Origin: SAR116 cluster bacterium AG-447-A06
GTDB lineage: Bacteria; Pseudomonadota; Alphaproteobacteria; Puniceispirillales; Puniceispirillaceae
Assembly: GCA_003212345.1 (NCBI GenBank)
Contig: QCPZ01000001.1
Coordinates: forward strand, 156,501 to 220,500
Length of the DNA: 64,000 nt
Direction: 5' to 3'
Part shown: positions 25,804 through 34,898 of the stretch, piece by piece
Layout of the letters: each line of letters opens with the position of its first letter
Position numbering within the stretch: the first letter of the stretch is position 1
The notes under the pieces: generated by a model
Told to the model about the DNA's origin: nothing
Databases searched by the model: none
Seen by the model: only the letters and a program-made list of their open reading frames with translations
Made by a program: the position numbers and the translations under genes

Positions 25804-27099
25804 TTACATGATTGCCTCTGGCAGAAATAACGCTATTTCCGGTGCCATTGTCAAAACCACTATTCCAACCAAAAGAATTAACCAGTATGGCAGCGCCGCC
25901 GACGCAACCTCGCCGAGCGTCACCTTCTCTTTCGTAACAGAAACAAGCACAGAAAGATTTAAACCTACTGGCGGTGTAACCTGGCCAATCTCAATTAAAA
26001 TTGTTATGATTACTCCCAGCCAAATTACATCATAACCAATACCAACGAGCAGGGGTACAACGATTGGCAAAGTCATAATCATCAATGATAAACCATCAAA
26101 AAAACAACCTAAAACGAGGTAAATTAGTACCACCAAGGCAAGTACAGTAATGGCCCCAAAATCTGCATTGCGAACAATCTCCAAAATTGATTGGGGAACA
26201 CCAAGAAGACTAACCGATTGTGCTAGAACCGTGGCGCCGATGACCACAAACGCAATTGATCCATACAGTAAAATCCCTGCAAATAAACTCTCTTTAAGTT
26301 TTTTTAAAGTTAATGAGCCCCATAATTTACCAACTAATACCGTAGCGATAACGCCTACACCAGCCGCCTCTGTTGGGGTGGCTATCCCAAAAACAATGCT
26401 TCCCATGATAGCAAAAATAAGCGTGAAAAAAGGCCACAATGATAATAGCTTTAGAACAACAATAGTTACATTTGTGGAGGTGACTACTTTTGGCACAAAC
26501 GCTGTATTTGACCTGCATCGAAAAAATATATATCCCATAAACATGATAGCGAAAAGCAGCCCTGGAAGAAGGCCAGCCAAGAAAAGTCGGCCGATTGAAG
26601 TTTCGGTTAAGGCACCATAAATCAATAGTGAAAGACTTGGTGGAATCAACAGTCCAAGTGTGCCGCCTCCAGCAAGCGAACCAACCACCATTTTACTATC
26701 ATAACCGCGACTCGTCATTTCCGGGTAAGCCACTGATCCAACTGCAGCTGCCGTCGATAAGCTGGACCCACTCACTGCCCCAAATAATGTACAAACAGTA
26801 ATATTTGTGTGCAGAAGACCACCCGGAACGCGTTCAAAAACCGGCGACAAAGCTATATAAATTTTTTCACTTATTCCGCTACGCAACATAATTTCACCCA
26901 ATATTATAAACAGGGGAATTGCGCTCAATGTAAAAGAGTTCAAAACATTCCAGACTGCGTCAATAGCAACAAAAGTTGCGCCATTGGCTATGAATTCCAA
27001 AATCAAGAAACCAGTCAACCCAAGTGCTGCGCCAAGCGCCATTCCAGAACTTGCTAGAGTTAACAAGCTCCCTATCAAGGTGCCCCAAAATGTTCCCAT
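25804..27099 (-). CDS. dctM: TRAP transporter large permease subunit DctM
   Basis: 431 residues, the usual DctM length, hydrophobic throughout with about 12 segments. Motifs: LNSFTLSAIPLFIILGEIML near residue 55, FGAVSGSSLSTAAAVGSVAYPEM, GGTLGLLIPPSLSLLIYG and GVIITILIEIGQVTPPVGLN near the end. It carries the ion-coupled translocation path of a tripartite transporter. Its ATG overlaps the DctQ stop by one base (TGATG), so translation is coupled. It converges with the M24 gene, leaving only 5 bp between stops. Confidence 0.95.
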   Translation of the reverse strand: MGTFWGTLIGSLLTLASSGMALGAALGLTGFLILEFIANGATFVAIDAVWNVLNSFTLSAIPLFIILGEIMLRSGISEKIYIALSPVFERVPGGLLHTNITVCTLFGAVSGSSLSTAAAVGSVAYPEMTSRGYDSKMVVGSLAGGGTLGLLIPPSLSLLIYGALTETSIGRLFLAGLLPGLLFAIMFMGYIFFRCRSNTAFVPKVVTSTNVTIVVLKLLSLWPFFTLIFAIMGSIVFGIATPTEAAGVGVIATVLVGKLWGSLTLKKLKESLFAGILLYGSIAFVVIGATVLAQSVSLLGVPQSILEIVRNADFGAITVLALVVLIYLVLGCFFDGLSLMIMTLPIVVPLLVGIGYDVIWLGVIITILIEIGQVTPPVGLNLSVLVSVTKEKVTLGEVASAALPYWLILLVGIVVLTMAPEIALFLPEAIM

Positions 27100-27590
27100 C
27101 AGGCTGCCGTTTTATAAACAGAAAAGCCGCGCAAGAAAAAGGCAAGCCCTGTTAATAGGAATGATAATGGCATCAACACCATCCATGGATACATCAAAAT
27201 TCGTCCTACCTCAGTCTTTATCTTGCGATCGATAGCAAACTCAACCCATGGCAGGCATAAAAGGAAAAACCACGTGCAAAATACCAGCCCTAGGACTCCG
27301 GCTAGAATGTTAAAAAGTCGTTTTTGGGGTTCTGGCAAGTACGTTAAAACCATCAGTACGCGCACATGCTTCGACCTCAATGTTACCAGCGGAAGAACAA
27401 GAGAAAACGCTGCTGTCATTAGAAGGCCTACAAGTTCCTCGGTATACCGGAGCGGAGCATATGCGAGGTAACGCATGCCAACACTTGCACCGATCAATCC
27501 AATAATTGAGACTCCACAGGCTGTTCCCGCAACAGCTAGAGTGAGGAAAAGTGACTCAAGCCACTTTTCACACTTTTTTATCCCCAACAT
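27099..27590 (-). CDS. dctQ: TRAP transporter small permease subunit DctQ
   Basis: 163 residues with four hydrophobic segments, the standard DctQ topology. Family features include LRYTEELVGLLMTAAFSLVLP and LRSKHVRVLMVLTYLP. It partners DctM, one base overlapped downstream, and is preceded by the binding-protein gene at 31 bp. No terminator separates the three genes here, unlike the two other TRAP systems in the window. Confidence 0.93.
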   Translation of the reverse strand: MLGIKKCEKWLESLFLTLAVAGTACGVSIIGLIGASVGMRYLAYAPLRYTEELVGLLMTAAFSLVLPLVTLRSKHVRVLMVLTYLPEPQKRLFNILAGVLGLVFCTWFFLLCLPWVEFAIDRKIKTEVGRILMYPWMVLMPLSFLLTGLAFFLRGFSVYKTAA

Positions 27591-27621
27591 TTTTTTCTCT
27601 TTGGCTCTTTGTTAGCCAAGT

Positions 27622-28632
27622 TCATCTCCCAAGGACTTTTAAAATCCGCTGACGATACTCAGGCGCTTTACCACCAGCTTCATTTGCCATTTTTTGCCAA
27701 GTTTCTGATGCTGCATTCAAAAATGCCAAGCGGTCCTGTTCCGAGAAAGCATCTAAAAATTCGATTCCTTGTGCAGTTAATTTAGCTCTAGCAGCCTGCT
27801 CTTTTTCTTCTGCCTTAGAGTATTCATTTGTGCGTGCCCAGACATTTGCTGCTGCTGTACTTATGGATGCACGCTCCTTATCCGAAAGAGTGTTCCATGC
27901 ACTTTCAGAAGCGCCTAATACGTATGGCACACCGGCAACAGGGTATAAGTAAGAAGCGTATTTTGTAACTTCTTGGAGTGAAATAGTGTGAGCAAACAAA
28001 GCTGGATAAACAGCACAATCAACCACACCAGTCTGAAGTGCCACATATAGATCATTTTGGCCAACGATCTGAGCTGAAACCCCTAACTTTGTGAAGGTTT
28101 CTACTTGATCGTTACTCCATACGCGAAGTTTTCTTGTTCTCAAATCATCAAGAGTCCGAACTGGCTTTTCACGACAAAAAATCGAAGCTTTAAGTATTGG
28201 CAGCGCCATAAAACCTGTGGGGACAATTTTCCACTCTGCCAGAACCTCTTTGTATATTTTTTGGATTTCCGGGAGCGCTGTTATAAGCTCTTTTGGACTA
28301 CCAACGGAACCCTGAATCATCACTGCGTTCAACGCGGGAACGTCACGACCTAAATAGTTCGCCCAAACCAAGCCCATTTCCGCAGCTCCACGCGGCAACC
28401 ACCGCGCTACATCATTGTCTTTCAAGTTTAATGAGCCACCATGAAAGACCTTTATGTTGAGACTCCCATCCGACAAATCAGAAACTTCTGCTGCGAACTT
28501 TTCAAGCTGTTTAGACTCACCTCTTCCTTCAGGCAAACCATTGTTAAATTTCCAATTTGCTGCATGTGCCGTTCCAATCGACAAGCAAACACCACATGCA
28601 ATTGGCAGTAAAAGACTTAAAAATTTACGCAT
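27622..28632 (-). CDS. dctP: TRAP transporter solute-binding protein DctP
   Basis: 336 residues. The signal peptide is [20 protein letters not shown] with cleavage after AHA. DctP family features: [33 protein letters not shown] (the substrate-carboxylate-binding Arg region) and [23 protein letters not shown] lies 8 nt upstream of the ATG, a very strong site. The ligand is a carboxylate by family; which one is unknown. It is the first gene of a compact dctPQM operon. Confidence 0.94.
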   Translation of the reverse strand: MRKFLSLLLPIACGVCLSIGTAHAANWKFNNGLPEGRGESKQLEKFAAEVSDLSDGSLNIKVFHGGSLNLKDNDVARWLPRGAAEMGLVWANYLGRDVPALNAVMIQGSVGSPKELITALPEIQKIYKEVLAEWKIVPTGFMALPILKASIFCREKPVRTLDDLRTRKLRVWSNDQVETFTKLGVSAQIVGQNDLYVALQTGVVDCAVYPALFAHTISLQEVTKYASYLYPVAGVPYVLGASESAWNTLSDKERASISTAAANVWARTNEYSKAEEKEQAARAKLTAQGIEFLDAFSEQDRLAFLNAASETWQKMANEAGGKAPEYRQRILKVLGR

Positions 28633-28793
28633 AACATTTTCCTCCTAATTCCTCTGTTCCCCCAGTTTAGCATAGCCACAAGCATGCAGGTTGATTTAAA
28701 AAATAAACTTGTCTCAATATAAACAAAACTAACAACGTGTTGCATTTTTGAGAAAAATTAAACTACCATATTTTTCTTAAGGGAAAAATATCG

Positions 28794-28997
28794 ATGCTGA
28801 ACAAAAGATTCCTAGATCATCCAAGACGAGTCAATGAAACATACTTCCAACACGGACGATTTGCCCTCAGCTTTGCTTCGAAGCTGATTTTGGCGTCCAG
28901 GGCAGCAATAGTTCATGCTTTTGTGCCATCACTATTTGAGAGAACTGAAAGAATAATATTCGCACAACTGCATCAAAAAAGATACAATCGAGACTAG
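28794..28997 (+). CDS. DUF6356-family small protein
   Basis: 67 residues. LDHPRRVNETYFQHGRFALS and IVHAFVPSLFERT match the alphaproteobacterial family DUF6356, whose members read 'F-x-D-H-P-x-S-V-x-E-T-Y-x-E-H' and 'H-A-l-x-P-f-l-F-x-r-T'. One central hydrophobic stretch suggests membrane association. AAGGGA is 10 nt upstream of the ATG. Function is unknown. It stands alone between the dctPQM promoter region and the MBL hydrolase gene. Confidence 0.75.
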   Translation: MLNKRFLDHPRRVNETYFQHGRFALSFASKLILASRAAIVHAFVPSLFERTERIIFAQLHQKRYNRD

Positions 28998-29173
28998 TTT
29001 TATTTTTTGTTAAACCAAGGTACCGTTCGGTTTAGAAAAGCCTATTGCCCCGGTCATGACAATTTCACTCCCTATAAACAAGGGTCAATGCGACATTGGT
29101 CAGTGGTCCCCGCCAGTTGAGTGTTGATAGAGATAGGTTCGATATTGATCACAAAAACATCGCAGGTAAAAGA

Positions 29174-30268
29174 ATGTTCAGCAGACGTAATTTCTTAGTC
29201 AAATCCATTTCATCACTGTTATATTTGCCTTTCTCAGGCTGTGCAAAAGCTGTTGGCCTATCATCAATAAATCACGAACAAAGGGTAAATAAGTTGTCTG
29301 ACTCGCCAAATTTTAACAAATCAACGAAGCGATTTCAGCACCCTTCTGGTGACTTGCATGACAAGAGCTTTAGCAACCTTTTTGATTTTTTTGCGGAATA
29401 TTTCAGGCGGCCACGTGATAAATGGGAAAGCATCGGTTTCCCAGTCCGGAAAAGCAGAAAAAGTGAACTAGAGAACTTTAACAAAAACGTTGTGTGGGTT
29501 GGTCATGCAAGCATAATGATCAATCATTCGAATTTGACTATTTTAACCGATCCACATTTCTTTGGCTATGCATCACCATTTTCATTTATGGGGCCAAAAC
29601 GCATCACAACAGTACCATTTACAATACCTGAATTACCTCCGCTTGATGTTGTTATTATCAGCCATAACCATTTTGATCATCTAGACGAACAAAGCATCAG
29701 GCAAATAGCCGTACATCAACCGCAAGTTAAATTTTTAGTTCCTCTAGGGCTAAAAAAACTATTGTTGGAGTGGGGCGCAAATGACGTCATAGAACTTGAT
29801 TGGTGGCAATCCATTAAAATCAAAGGTGCTACCTTTCAACCGACACCAGTACAACATTGGTCCAAGCGTTCCGCTTTTGATCGAAACAAAACTTTGTGGG
29901 CCGGTTGGATGACACAATGGCAAGATTTCTCATTTTATTTTGCTGGTGACAGTGGATACTCTAATGATTTCAAAGAGGTCTCCGAACGACTTGGAAATCC
30001 AGACTTGGCCGCAATTCCGATTGGGGCCTATGAGCCACGAGAATTTATGAAATCTGCACACATTAATCCTGAGGAAGCAGTTATGGTTTTTAACGATTTA
30101 GGAGCCAAACGCGCGATTGCCATTCACTGGGGAACGTTCAAGTTAACTCTCGAAAAAATGGATGAGCCACCCCATCGTTTGAAGAGTGCGCTGGAGAGTG
30201 CGGGGATCTCAAAAGATCGATTTAGAGTTCTACAACATGGTGAGTTTTGGCCAGAGTCCCTTAGTTAA
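29174..30268 (+). CDS. MBL-fold hydrolase, NAPE-PLD/UlaG-like, probable Tat lipoprotein
   Basis: About 364 residues from the ATG at 29174 (MFSRRNFLVKS). SRRNFL resembles a Tat twin-arginine motif, and the hydrophobic stretch ends LPFSGC, an acceptable lipobox, so an exported lipoprotein is likely. The catalytic domain has VVWVGHASIMI, the metal motif SHNHFDHLD (HxHxDH), YFAGDSGYSNDF and AIHWGTFKL. This spacing is that of N-acyl-phosphatidylethanolamine phospholipase D-like enzymes. It may act on lipids at the membrane face, but the substrate is inferred only. The upstream 26 codons in the track look like leader sequence. Confidence 0.87.
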   Translation: MFSRRNFLVKSISSLLYLPFSGCAKAVGLSSINHEQRVNKLSDSPNFNKSTKRFQHPSGDLHDKSFSNLFDFFAEYFRRPRDKWESIGFPVRKSRKSELENFNKNVVWVGHASIMINHSNLTILTDPHFFGYASPFSFMGPKRITTVPFTIPELPPLDVVIISHNHFDHLDEQSIRQIAVHQPQVKFLVPLGLKKLLLEWGANDVIELDWWQSIKIKGATFQPTPVQHWSKRSAFDRNKTLWAGWMTQWQDFSFYFAGDSGYSNDFKEVSERLGNPDLAAIPIGAYEPREFMKSAHINPEEAVMVFNDLGAKRAIAIHWGTFKLTLEKMDEPPHRLKSALESAGISKDRFRVLQHGEFWPESLS

Positions 30269-30495
30269 CCGAGCAAGATTTAATGCAGAAAAAGCATGTC
30301 TTTACATTCATGGATATTATTGTTTAACCATGCCTTATTCTGGAGTGCTTTCCTCTATTGTATCGAGATTGGATTGTATAAATAGCTCCCTGTTGATTGG
30401 CGCGTATCAGGCGTTTATTGGTTATCCCAGAGAAGATTTATAACAAGATTGTGAAATGGACTTTCCTCCCAATGTAGAGTTAAAATAGTGGAAGA

Positions 30496-31086
30496 TTAGC
30501 GTATAATTGACCAAATAGAGAGGCTAACCACAGCTAACAAACAAACAGCCATTAGAAGGTTTATGACCCTTTGGGTTTGCTCGGGGAGCTCCAATCGATT
30601 AACCATAACACCCGCATAAAGCCAAAAAAAGTGGAGTAAAATCCAAATCACGTTCGCTATCAAAAGTTTCAGCGTCACCTCAACAAAAAAGTTGCTGGGG
30701 TGGAAAGCAAAGCCACTAAAAAGTGTTATATGAACCGCGTAAGCTTTTGGATTTATCAGCTGAAGTGTCGCGCCTGCTAACAACCCAGGCTTAGAGACCT
30801 GAATGAACGCAATTTTAGCGCCTGCAAAAGCAATTCTAAAAGCAAGGTATCCAAGATAAGCTGCAGACATAATCAACAGCAATAAACGAATTACAGGGTT
30901 TGCCAACATTACAGTTGCAAGACCGGAAATCACTGCAAAACAAACCAGATTATTACCTATAAAAAGACCCGAGAGATAGCCAATGCCTGCACGAAATCCA
31001 AATGCAGCACCAACACTTGCCAATGATAAAACACCTGGCCCTGGCGTAACAAGTAGCAGAAAAACAGCCATTCCAAATGCAATCAT
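30496..31086 (-). CDS. LysE-family exporter
   Basis: 196 residues with about six hydrophobic segments. LLLVTPGPGVLSLASVGAAFG and FRAGIGYLSGLFIGN are the N-terminal LysE/RhtB signature, and QLINPKAYAVHITLF is the second conserved segment. Members export amino acids such as lysine, threonine or homoserine; the substrate here is unknown. The 227 bp after the MBL gene hold no other feature that I can see. Confidence 0.9.
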   Translation of the reverse strand: MIAFGMAVFLLLVTPGPGVLSLASVGAAFGFRAGIGYLSGLFIGNNLVCFAVISGLATVMLANPVIRLLLLIMSAAYLGYLAFRIAFAGAKIAFIQVSKPGLLAGATLQLINPKAYAVHITLFSGFAFHPSNFFVEVTLKLLIANVIWILLHFFWLYAGVMVNRLELPEQTQRVINLLMAVCLLAVVSLSIWSIIR

Positions 31087-31185
31087 GTAGGAAAACTCAT
31101 CTCTTTCACTTAAAAGGCTAAAAATCAGGAATTGGTCACGTTGTAATCAATCTTATAAGCTGTGGTCAAAAAAGGAGAAGAGTTG

Positions 31186-31860
31186 ATGACACAGACAATC
31201 ATAGACCACCTCGTTATTGGCGCAGCTGAATTAGATAAAGCCACGAAACAAATTCAAAGTTTTATAAAAGCTGAATTTTTAGCAGGTGGAAAGCATCCAT
31301 TGATGGCAACCCATAACCGTCTGATAAAACTACAGAAATCAATATATATGGAAATTATAGCTGCGGACCCCAGCGCTTCCTTACCGAGAAGTCCTATAAG
31401 AAAAAACCGCTGGTTTTCACTTGACTCTCGTGCGACACAAAAGAGACTGTCACATGCGCCACAGCCTCTTTGTTGGGTTGTTGCTGTCAATAACATTGAA
31501 CAAACTTCGATGCATTGTGGATACAATCCTGGCAACGTCATTGAAATGACGCGGGGTAATTTGAAATGGAAAATAACTGTCTCAGAAAACGGCGACTTGC
31601 CAGAGAGCGGAGTTCTTCCCATCTTAATCGAATGGCCAAAGGGAAAACATCCAACGAAAACGATGCCTGAAAGTAATATATTTTTGGAAAAGCTTAATCT
31701 ATTTCATCCACACCCTAGCGGTATCAAACACATACTATCCAAGCTCAACATCAACGGGCCAATAAGAGTTAATTTCGGTGAACCAAAGCTACAATTTTTA
31801 TTAAAAACACCAGATAATATTAGTGTTACGTTTAGTGAAAACTGTCTTGTAGAACCCTGA
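31186..31860 (+). CDS. Glyoxalase-like (VOC) domain protein
   Basis: About 224 residues. The ATG at 31186 has AAGGAGAAG just upstream, better than the GTG used by the track. IDHLVIGAAELDKATKQI opens a Glyoxalase_3-type VOC domain (PF13468), followed by FLAGGKHPLMATHNRLIKLQ and MEIIAAD, the usual H...E pattern. The second half is a diverged repeat. The reaction is unknown. It is divergent from LysE and convergent with the ABM-like gene. Confidence 0.75.
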   Translation: MTQTIIDHLVIGAAELDKATKQIQSFIKAEFLAGGKHPLMATHNRLIKLQKSIYMEIIAADPSASLPRSPIRKNRWFSLDSRATQKRLSHAPQPLCWVVAVNNIEQTSMHCGYNPGNVIEMTRGNLKWKITVSENGDLPESGVLPILIEWPKGKHPTKTMPESNIFLEKLNLFHPHPSGIKHILSKLNINGPIRVNFGEPKLQFLLKTPDNISVTFSENCLVEP

Positions 31861-31918
31861 ATCGCTCTTTAAAATGTAAGCATTCATCTCATCAGCGTCT
31901 TGTGATGCCAGATCGTTT

Positions 31919-32506
31919 TTACATGCTGTAATCTCGGCTAATTGCAAACAAATCAATTTTACAAGTCAGATCTGATATTATTTTCGATGCAATCGTTTTT
32001 GCACAAAATAAATCATTGGGCCTAATCAACGTAACAAACTGATTTGAATCCGATAGTTCGCAATAGACGCTCTCAAAAAAACCTAATTTAGCAAACAAAT
32101 CCTGTGAAATAGGGGCCTCGCTTTGCACGCACAACAATAGCGAGCTCGACTTTGCTATTGATCCATTGTCCAATTTGCTTGTTTCGCCTTGTGGCCAGAA
32201 AGAAACCCTCTCTCCGACCCGAATCCGATAATCTTTAAAATGAACTTTAATTCCGGCCTTTTGCGCTAAGCGGTGCATCTTATTGTTACGCCATTTTTCA
32301 ATAGATTTCTCATTTTTCCATAATTGATAGGATAAAATACTACAATCGTCAGACAAGGTCTGGTATCGATTTAGCGAGACAAGCCCAGAATGTTTTGCCA
32401 ACTCAGGTTGCAGCTTTTCAACATAAGAAAAATAATGTTTTAAGTGACCCAGATGAGGAGTCACTTCAAAAAACAAACCTATTAGCGGATCACCATCTAC
32501 TGACAT
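31919..32506 (-). CDS. Antibiotic-biosynthesis-monooxygenase-like protein
   Basis: About 195 residues. The N-terminal half fits the dimeric alpha-beta-barrel ABM fold: IGLFFEVTPHLGHLKHYF, SGLVSLNRYQTL, ILSYQLWKNEKSIEKWRNN and MHRLAQKAG, ending with RVGERVSFWPQ. The second half (LLLCVQSEAPISQDLFAKLG to the end) is of similar length and may be a worn second copy. ABM proteins include haem-degrading and quinone monooxygenases, and no specific role can be given. A ribosome site (AAGGTGAGG) precedes the ATG at 32506. Confidence 0.65.
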   Translation of the reverse strand: MSVDGDPLIGLFFEVTPHLGHLKHYFSYVEKLQPELAKHSGLVSLNRYQTLSDDCSILSYQLWKNEKSIEKWRNNKMHRLAQKAGIKVHFKDYRIRVGERVSFWPQGETSKLDNGSIAKSSSLLLCVQSEAPISQDLFAKLGFFESVYCELSDSNQFVTLIRPNDLFCAKTIASKIISDLTCKIDLFAISRDYSM

Positions 32507-32736
32507 TTGCCTCACCTTTTTACACCCAAGGCCCTCATCGGGGTAACTGCAAATTAACTGTTAGATTCAATAGAAACACGCTGTAAAGGTCTGTATTAAC
32601 TGAGGGGACCTGTTATTTTGAGCATTCAAGTGTGATTCTATTTGTTTGCGAGCTTTAAAGTTTCTGCTAGTACTAAGAAAAGTTGCATAAGCAACCCATA
32701 AAATTAGTTGAAGTTATAAGCGGAGGAAACCGTATC

Positions 32737-33828
32737 ATGAAAAGAAGAGATTTTATTTCGAAGGCCGGTTTGGCTGGAGCCGGCGTTGCAGCTACATCAG
32801 CATTAGCCACGCCAGCAATCGCGGCGGATCGTGTTGAGATAGCGATGGTTTCAACATGGCCTCGTGATTTTCCAGGTTTGGGAACCGGGGCACAAAGATT
32901 TGCAGAAAAATTAGGTGAGGTCAGCGATGGCAGAATTCAGGTCACCTATTACGCTGCAGGCGAGCGTGTTGGTGCTTTTGACTCATTTGATGAGGTCGCC
33001 TCAGGAAATGCGCAAGCATATCATGCGGCTGATTATTATTGGAAAGGCAAACATCCAGGATGGGCTTATTTTACCGCGGTACCTTTTGGTCTAACTTATG
33101 GTGAAATGAAATCTTGGCTACATTGGATGGGTGGTCAGGAATTACATGATGAACTTGCTGGAGAGTTCGGCCTTAAATGTGTTCCAATGGGCAACACAGG
33201 CGTTCAATGGGGAGGATGGTTCAATAAGGAAATCAACTCTGGTGATGACCTCAAAGGACTTAAAATGCGTATACCAGGCCTTGGCGGTGACGTTATGGCA
33301 AAACTTGGCGCCTCGCCAGTGTCTCTACCTGGTGGCCAGATTTATGAAAACCTTGTTTCAGGTGCCATCGACGCCACAGAATGGGTCGGTCCGTGGAATG
33401 ACGAGGCCATGAAGTTCTATGAGGCAGCAAAATACTACTATTATCCTGGAATGCACGAGCCTGCATCACAGTTACATACGGGTTTTAATGCTTCATTCTG
33501 GAGTAAGCTAAGCGCGTCTGACAAAGCTCTTATTTATTCGGTTGCGGTTGGAGAAGATAGTAACTTTATGGCGGAATATAATGCCAAAAATGGCGCTGCA
33601 TTGGAAAGGCTTGTTAATGATCAAGGTGTCGTTGTTAGAGAATTTAACGACGATGTTTACGCTGCATTTAAGCGTGGATCAGATGAAGTTTACGCTGAAG
33701 TAGTTGAACATTCCGCTTTGGCCAAGAAAATCCACGAGTCTGCAATGAATGCTCGAAAAGTAGTTGGCGATTATGTTCAGCTTAACGACGTTGCTTATGT
33801 GAATAAGCGGAATGCGGCACTCCGCTAA
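32737..33828 (+). CDS. TRAP solute-binding protein, TakP/FcbT1-like, Tat-exported
   Basis: 363 residues from the ATG at 32737, with GGAGG 8 nt upstream. The N-terminus MKRRDFISKAGLAGAGVAAT is a twin-arginine signal, cleaved near PAIA. The mature part has MVSTWPRDFPGLGTGAQRFA, LPGGQIYENLVSGAIDATEW and VGPWNDEAMKFYEAAKYYYY, all typical of the subfamily that includes TakP (2-oxo acids) and FcbT1. A 2-oxoacid or aromatic carboxylate ligand is therefore plausible. It is the first gene of the operon with the large DctQ and DctM. Confidence 0.9.
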   Translation: MKRRDFISKAGLAGAGVAATSALATPAIAADRVEIAMVSTWPRDFPGLGTGAQRFAEKLGEVSDGRIQVTYYAAGERVGAFDSFDEVASGNAQAYHAADYYWKGKHPGWAYFTAVPFGLTYGEMKSWLHWMGGQELHDELAGEFGLKCVPMGNTGVQWGGWFNKEINSGDDLKGLKMRIPGLGGDVMAKLGASPVSLPGGQIYENLVSGAIDATEWVGPWNDEAMKFYEAAKYYYYPGMHEPASQLHTGFNASFWSKLSASDKALIYSVAVGEDSNFMAEYNAKNGAALERLVNDQGVVVREFNDDVYAAFKRGSDEVYAEVVEHSALAKKIHESAMNARKVVGDYVQLNDVAYVNKRNAALR

Positions 33829-33840
33829 TCTAATCTTCGA

Positions 33841-33867
33841 GGGGCCCGCGAAAAACGGGCCCCTTTT
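33841..33867 (+). terminator. Strong Rho-independent terminator between dctP-like and dctQ-like genes
   Basis: GGGGCCCG-CGAAAAA-CGGGCCCC, a perfect 8-bp all-GC stem, then TTTT. It is placed 12 bp after the binding-protein stop and about 33 bp before the small permease gene. Confidence 0.88.
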
Positions 33868-33899
33868 CTCATTTATTATATTTTAATGCCGGAGACATT

Positions 33900-34898
33900 T
33901 TGCGAATGTTCGCCTTTATTCACTTTTTTGGATTAAGCAGCGCGTTTCTGGCGTTTTTGTTTTTGATAAACAATTTTTTGATTTTTGTTGTGGATGCCCC
34001 TGGCGTTATTAATCTATTGGGGCTAAATGATCTATTAGGAACAAAAGCTCCTAAAGACGGATACTCAGCAGGTCTTTTCGCCCTGGGTATTCTTCAGCTC
34101 AGTGCTGTTGTTGGCGCAATTGTTTTTGCCGCATGGCGTGTTATGAAGTCTGATAGCATGCGCGAAGACGCTGTGATGTTAGATAAAGCCTCTTCTTATT
34201 TCGTAAGGTTTGCCTTTTGGGCTGTTTTTATGATTGGTATTTTTGATGCCTTTTTGTCATTTTTACGCGTAGAAGGACTACACGACAATTTGTTTGGAAC
34301 AGATATAGCTTCATTAATAGCCTTGCCATCAGGGCGGGGAGTTTATTTCCATTTACCATTGTTTTTTCTTGCGGCTTTAATCGCTCTCAGGGATAGAACT
34401 GTGTCTCTAATATGGCTCTCACTTCTCGTGGTAATGGCAGAGTTTCTCATTGTTATCCTGCGATTTATTTATGGATATGAACAGACCTTCATGGGCGATC
34501 TTGTCAGATTCTGGTATGCGGCTCTGTTCCTTTTTGCTTCAGCCTACACATTAAAGGAAGATGCTCATGTCAGGGTTGATGTGATTTATGCAGGATTAAG
34601 GCATAAAACCAAGTGTATTCTCAATAGCACTGGATGCTTTTTCTTTGGTATCCCTCTTTGCTGGCTTATTATAGTTAGAGGTTTGTGGGGTAAATCTAGC
34701 CTGATAAATAGTCCTATGCTAAATTTTGAGACTTCCATGAGTGGGTTTGGTATGTATATCAAATACTTGATGGCAGCCTTCTTATTGGTTTTTGCTTTAA
34801 GTATGCTACTGCAGTTTACCTCTTACCTATTTAACTCTCTGGCGGATCTAACTGAAGCTTCATCTGAAGAAGGCAGCCCGAAAGAGGTGGCAGCATAA
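33900..34898 (+). CDS. Oversized TRAP small permease (DctQ-like)
   Basis: 332 residues, about twice the usual DctQ, with roughly eight hydrophobic segments instead of four. The C-terminal half contains the DctQ-type region: LVRFWYAALFLFASAYTLKE then DAHVRVDVIYAGLRHKTK. The N-terminal half adds extra helices (FFGLSSAFLAFLFLINNFLI and others). Large DctQ forms of this kind accompany TakP/FcbT-type binding proteins. The start is TTG at 33900 (GGAG 5 nt upstream) or ATG at 33906. The TAA stop shares its last base with the dctM ATG. Confidence 0.85.
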   Translation: MRMFAFIHFFGLSSAFLAFLFLINNFLIFVVDAPGVINLLGLNDLLGTKAPKDGYSAGLFALGILQLSAVVGAIVFAAWRVMKSDSMREDAVMLDKASSYFVRFAFWAVFMIGIFDAFLSFLRVEGLHDNLFGTDIASLIALPSGRGVYFHLPLFFLAALIALRDRTVSLIWLSLLVVMAEFLIVILRFIYGYEQTFMGDLVRFWYAALFLFASAYTLKEDAHVRVDVIYAGLRHKTKCILNSTGCFFFGIPLCWLIIVRGLWGKSSLINSPMLNFETSMSGFGMYIKYLMAAFLLVFALSMLLQFTSYLFNSLADLTEASSEEGSPKEVAA

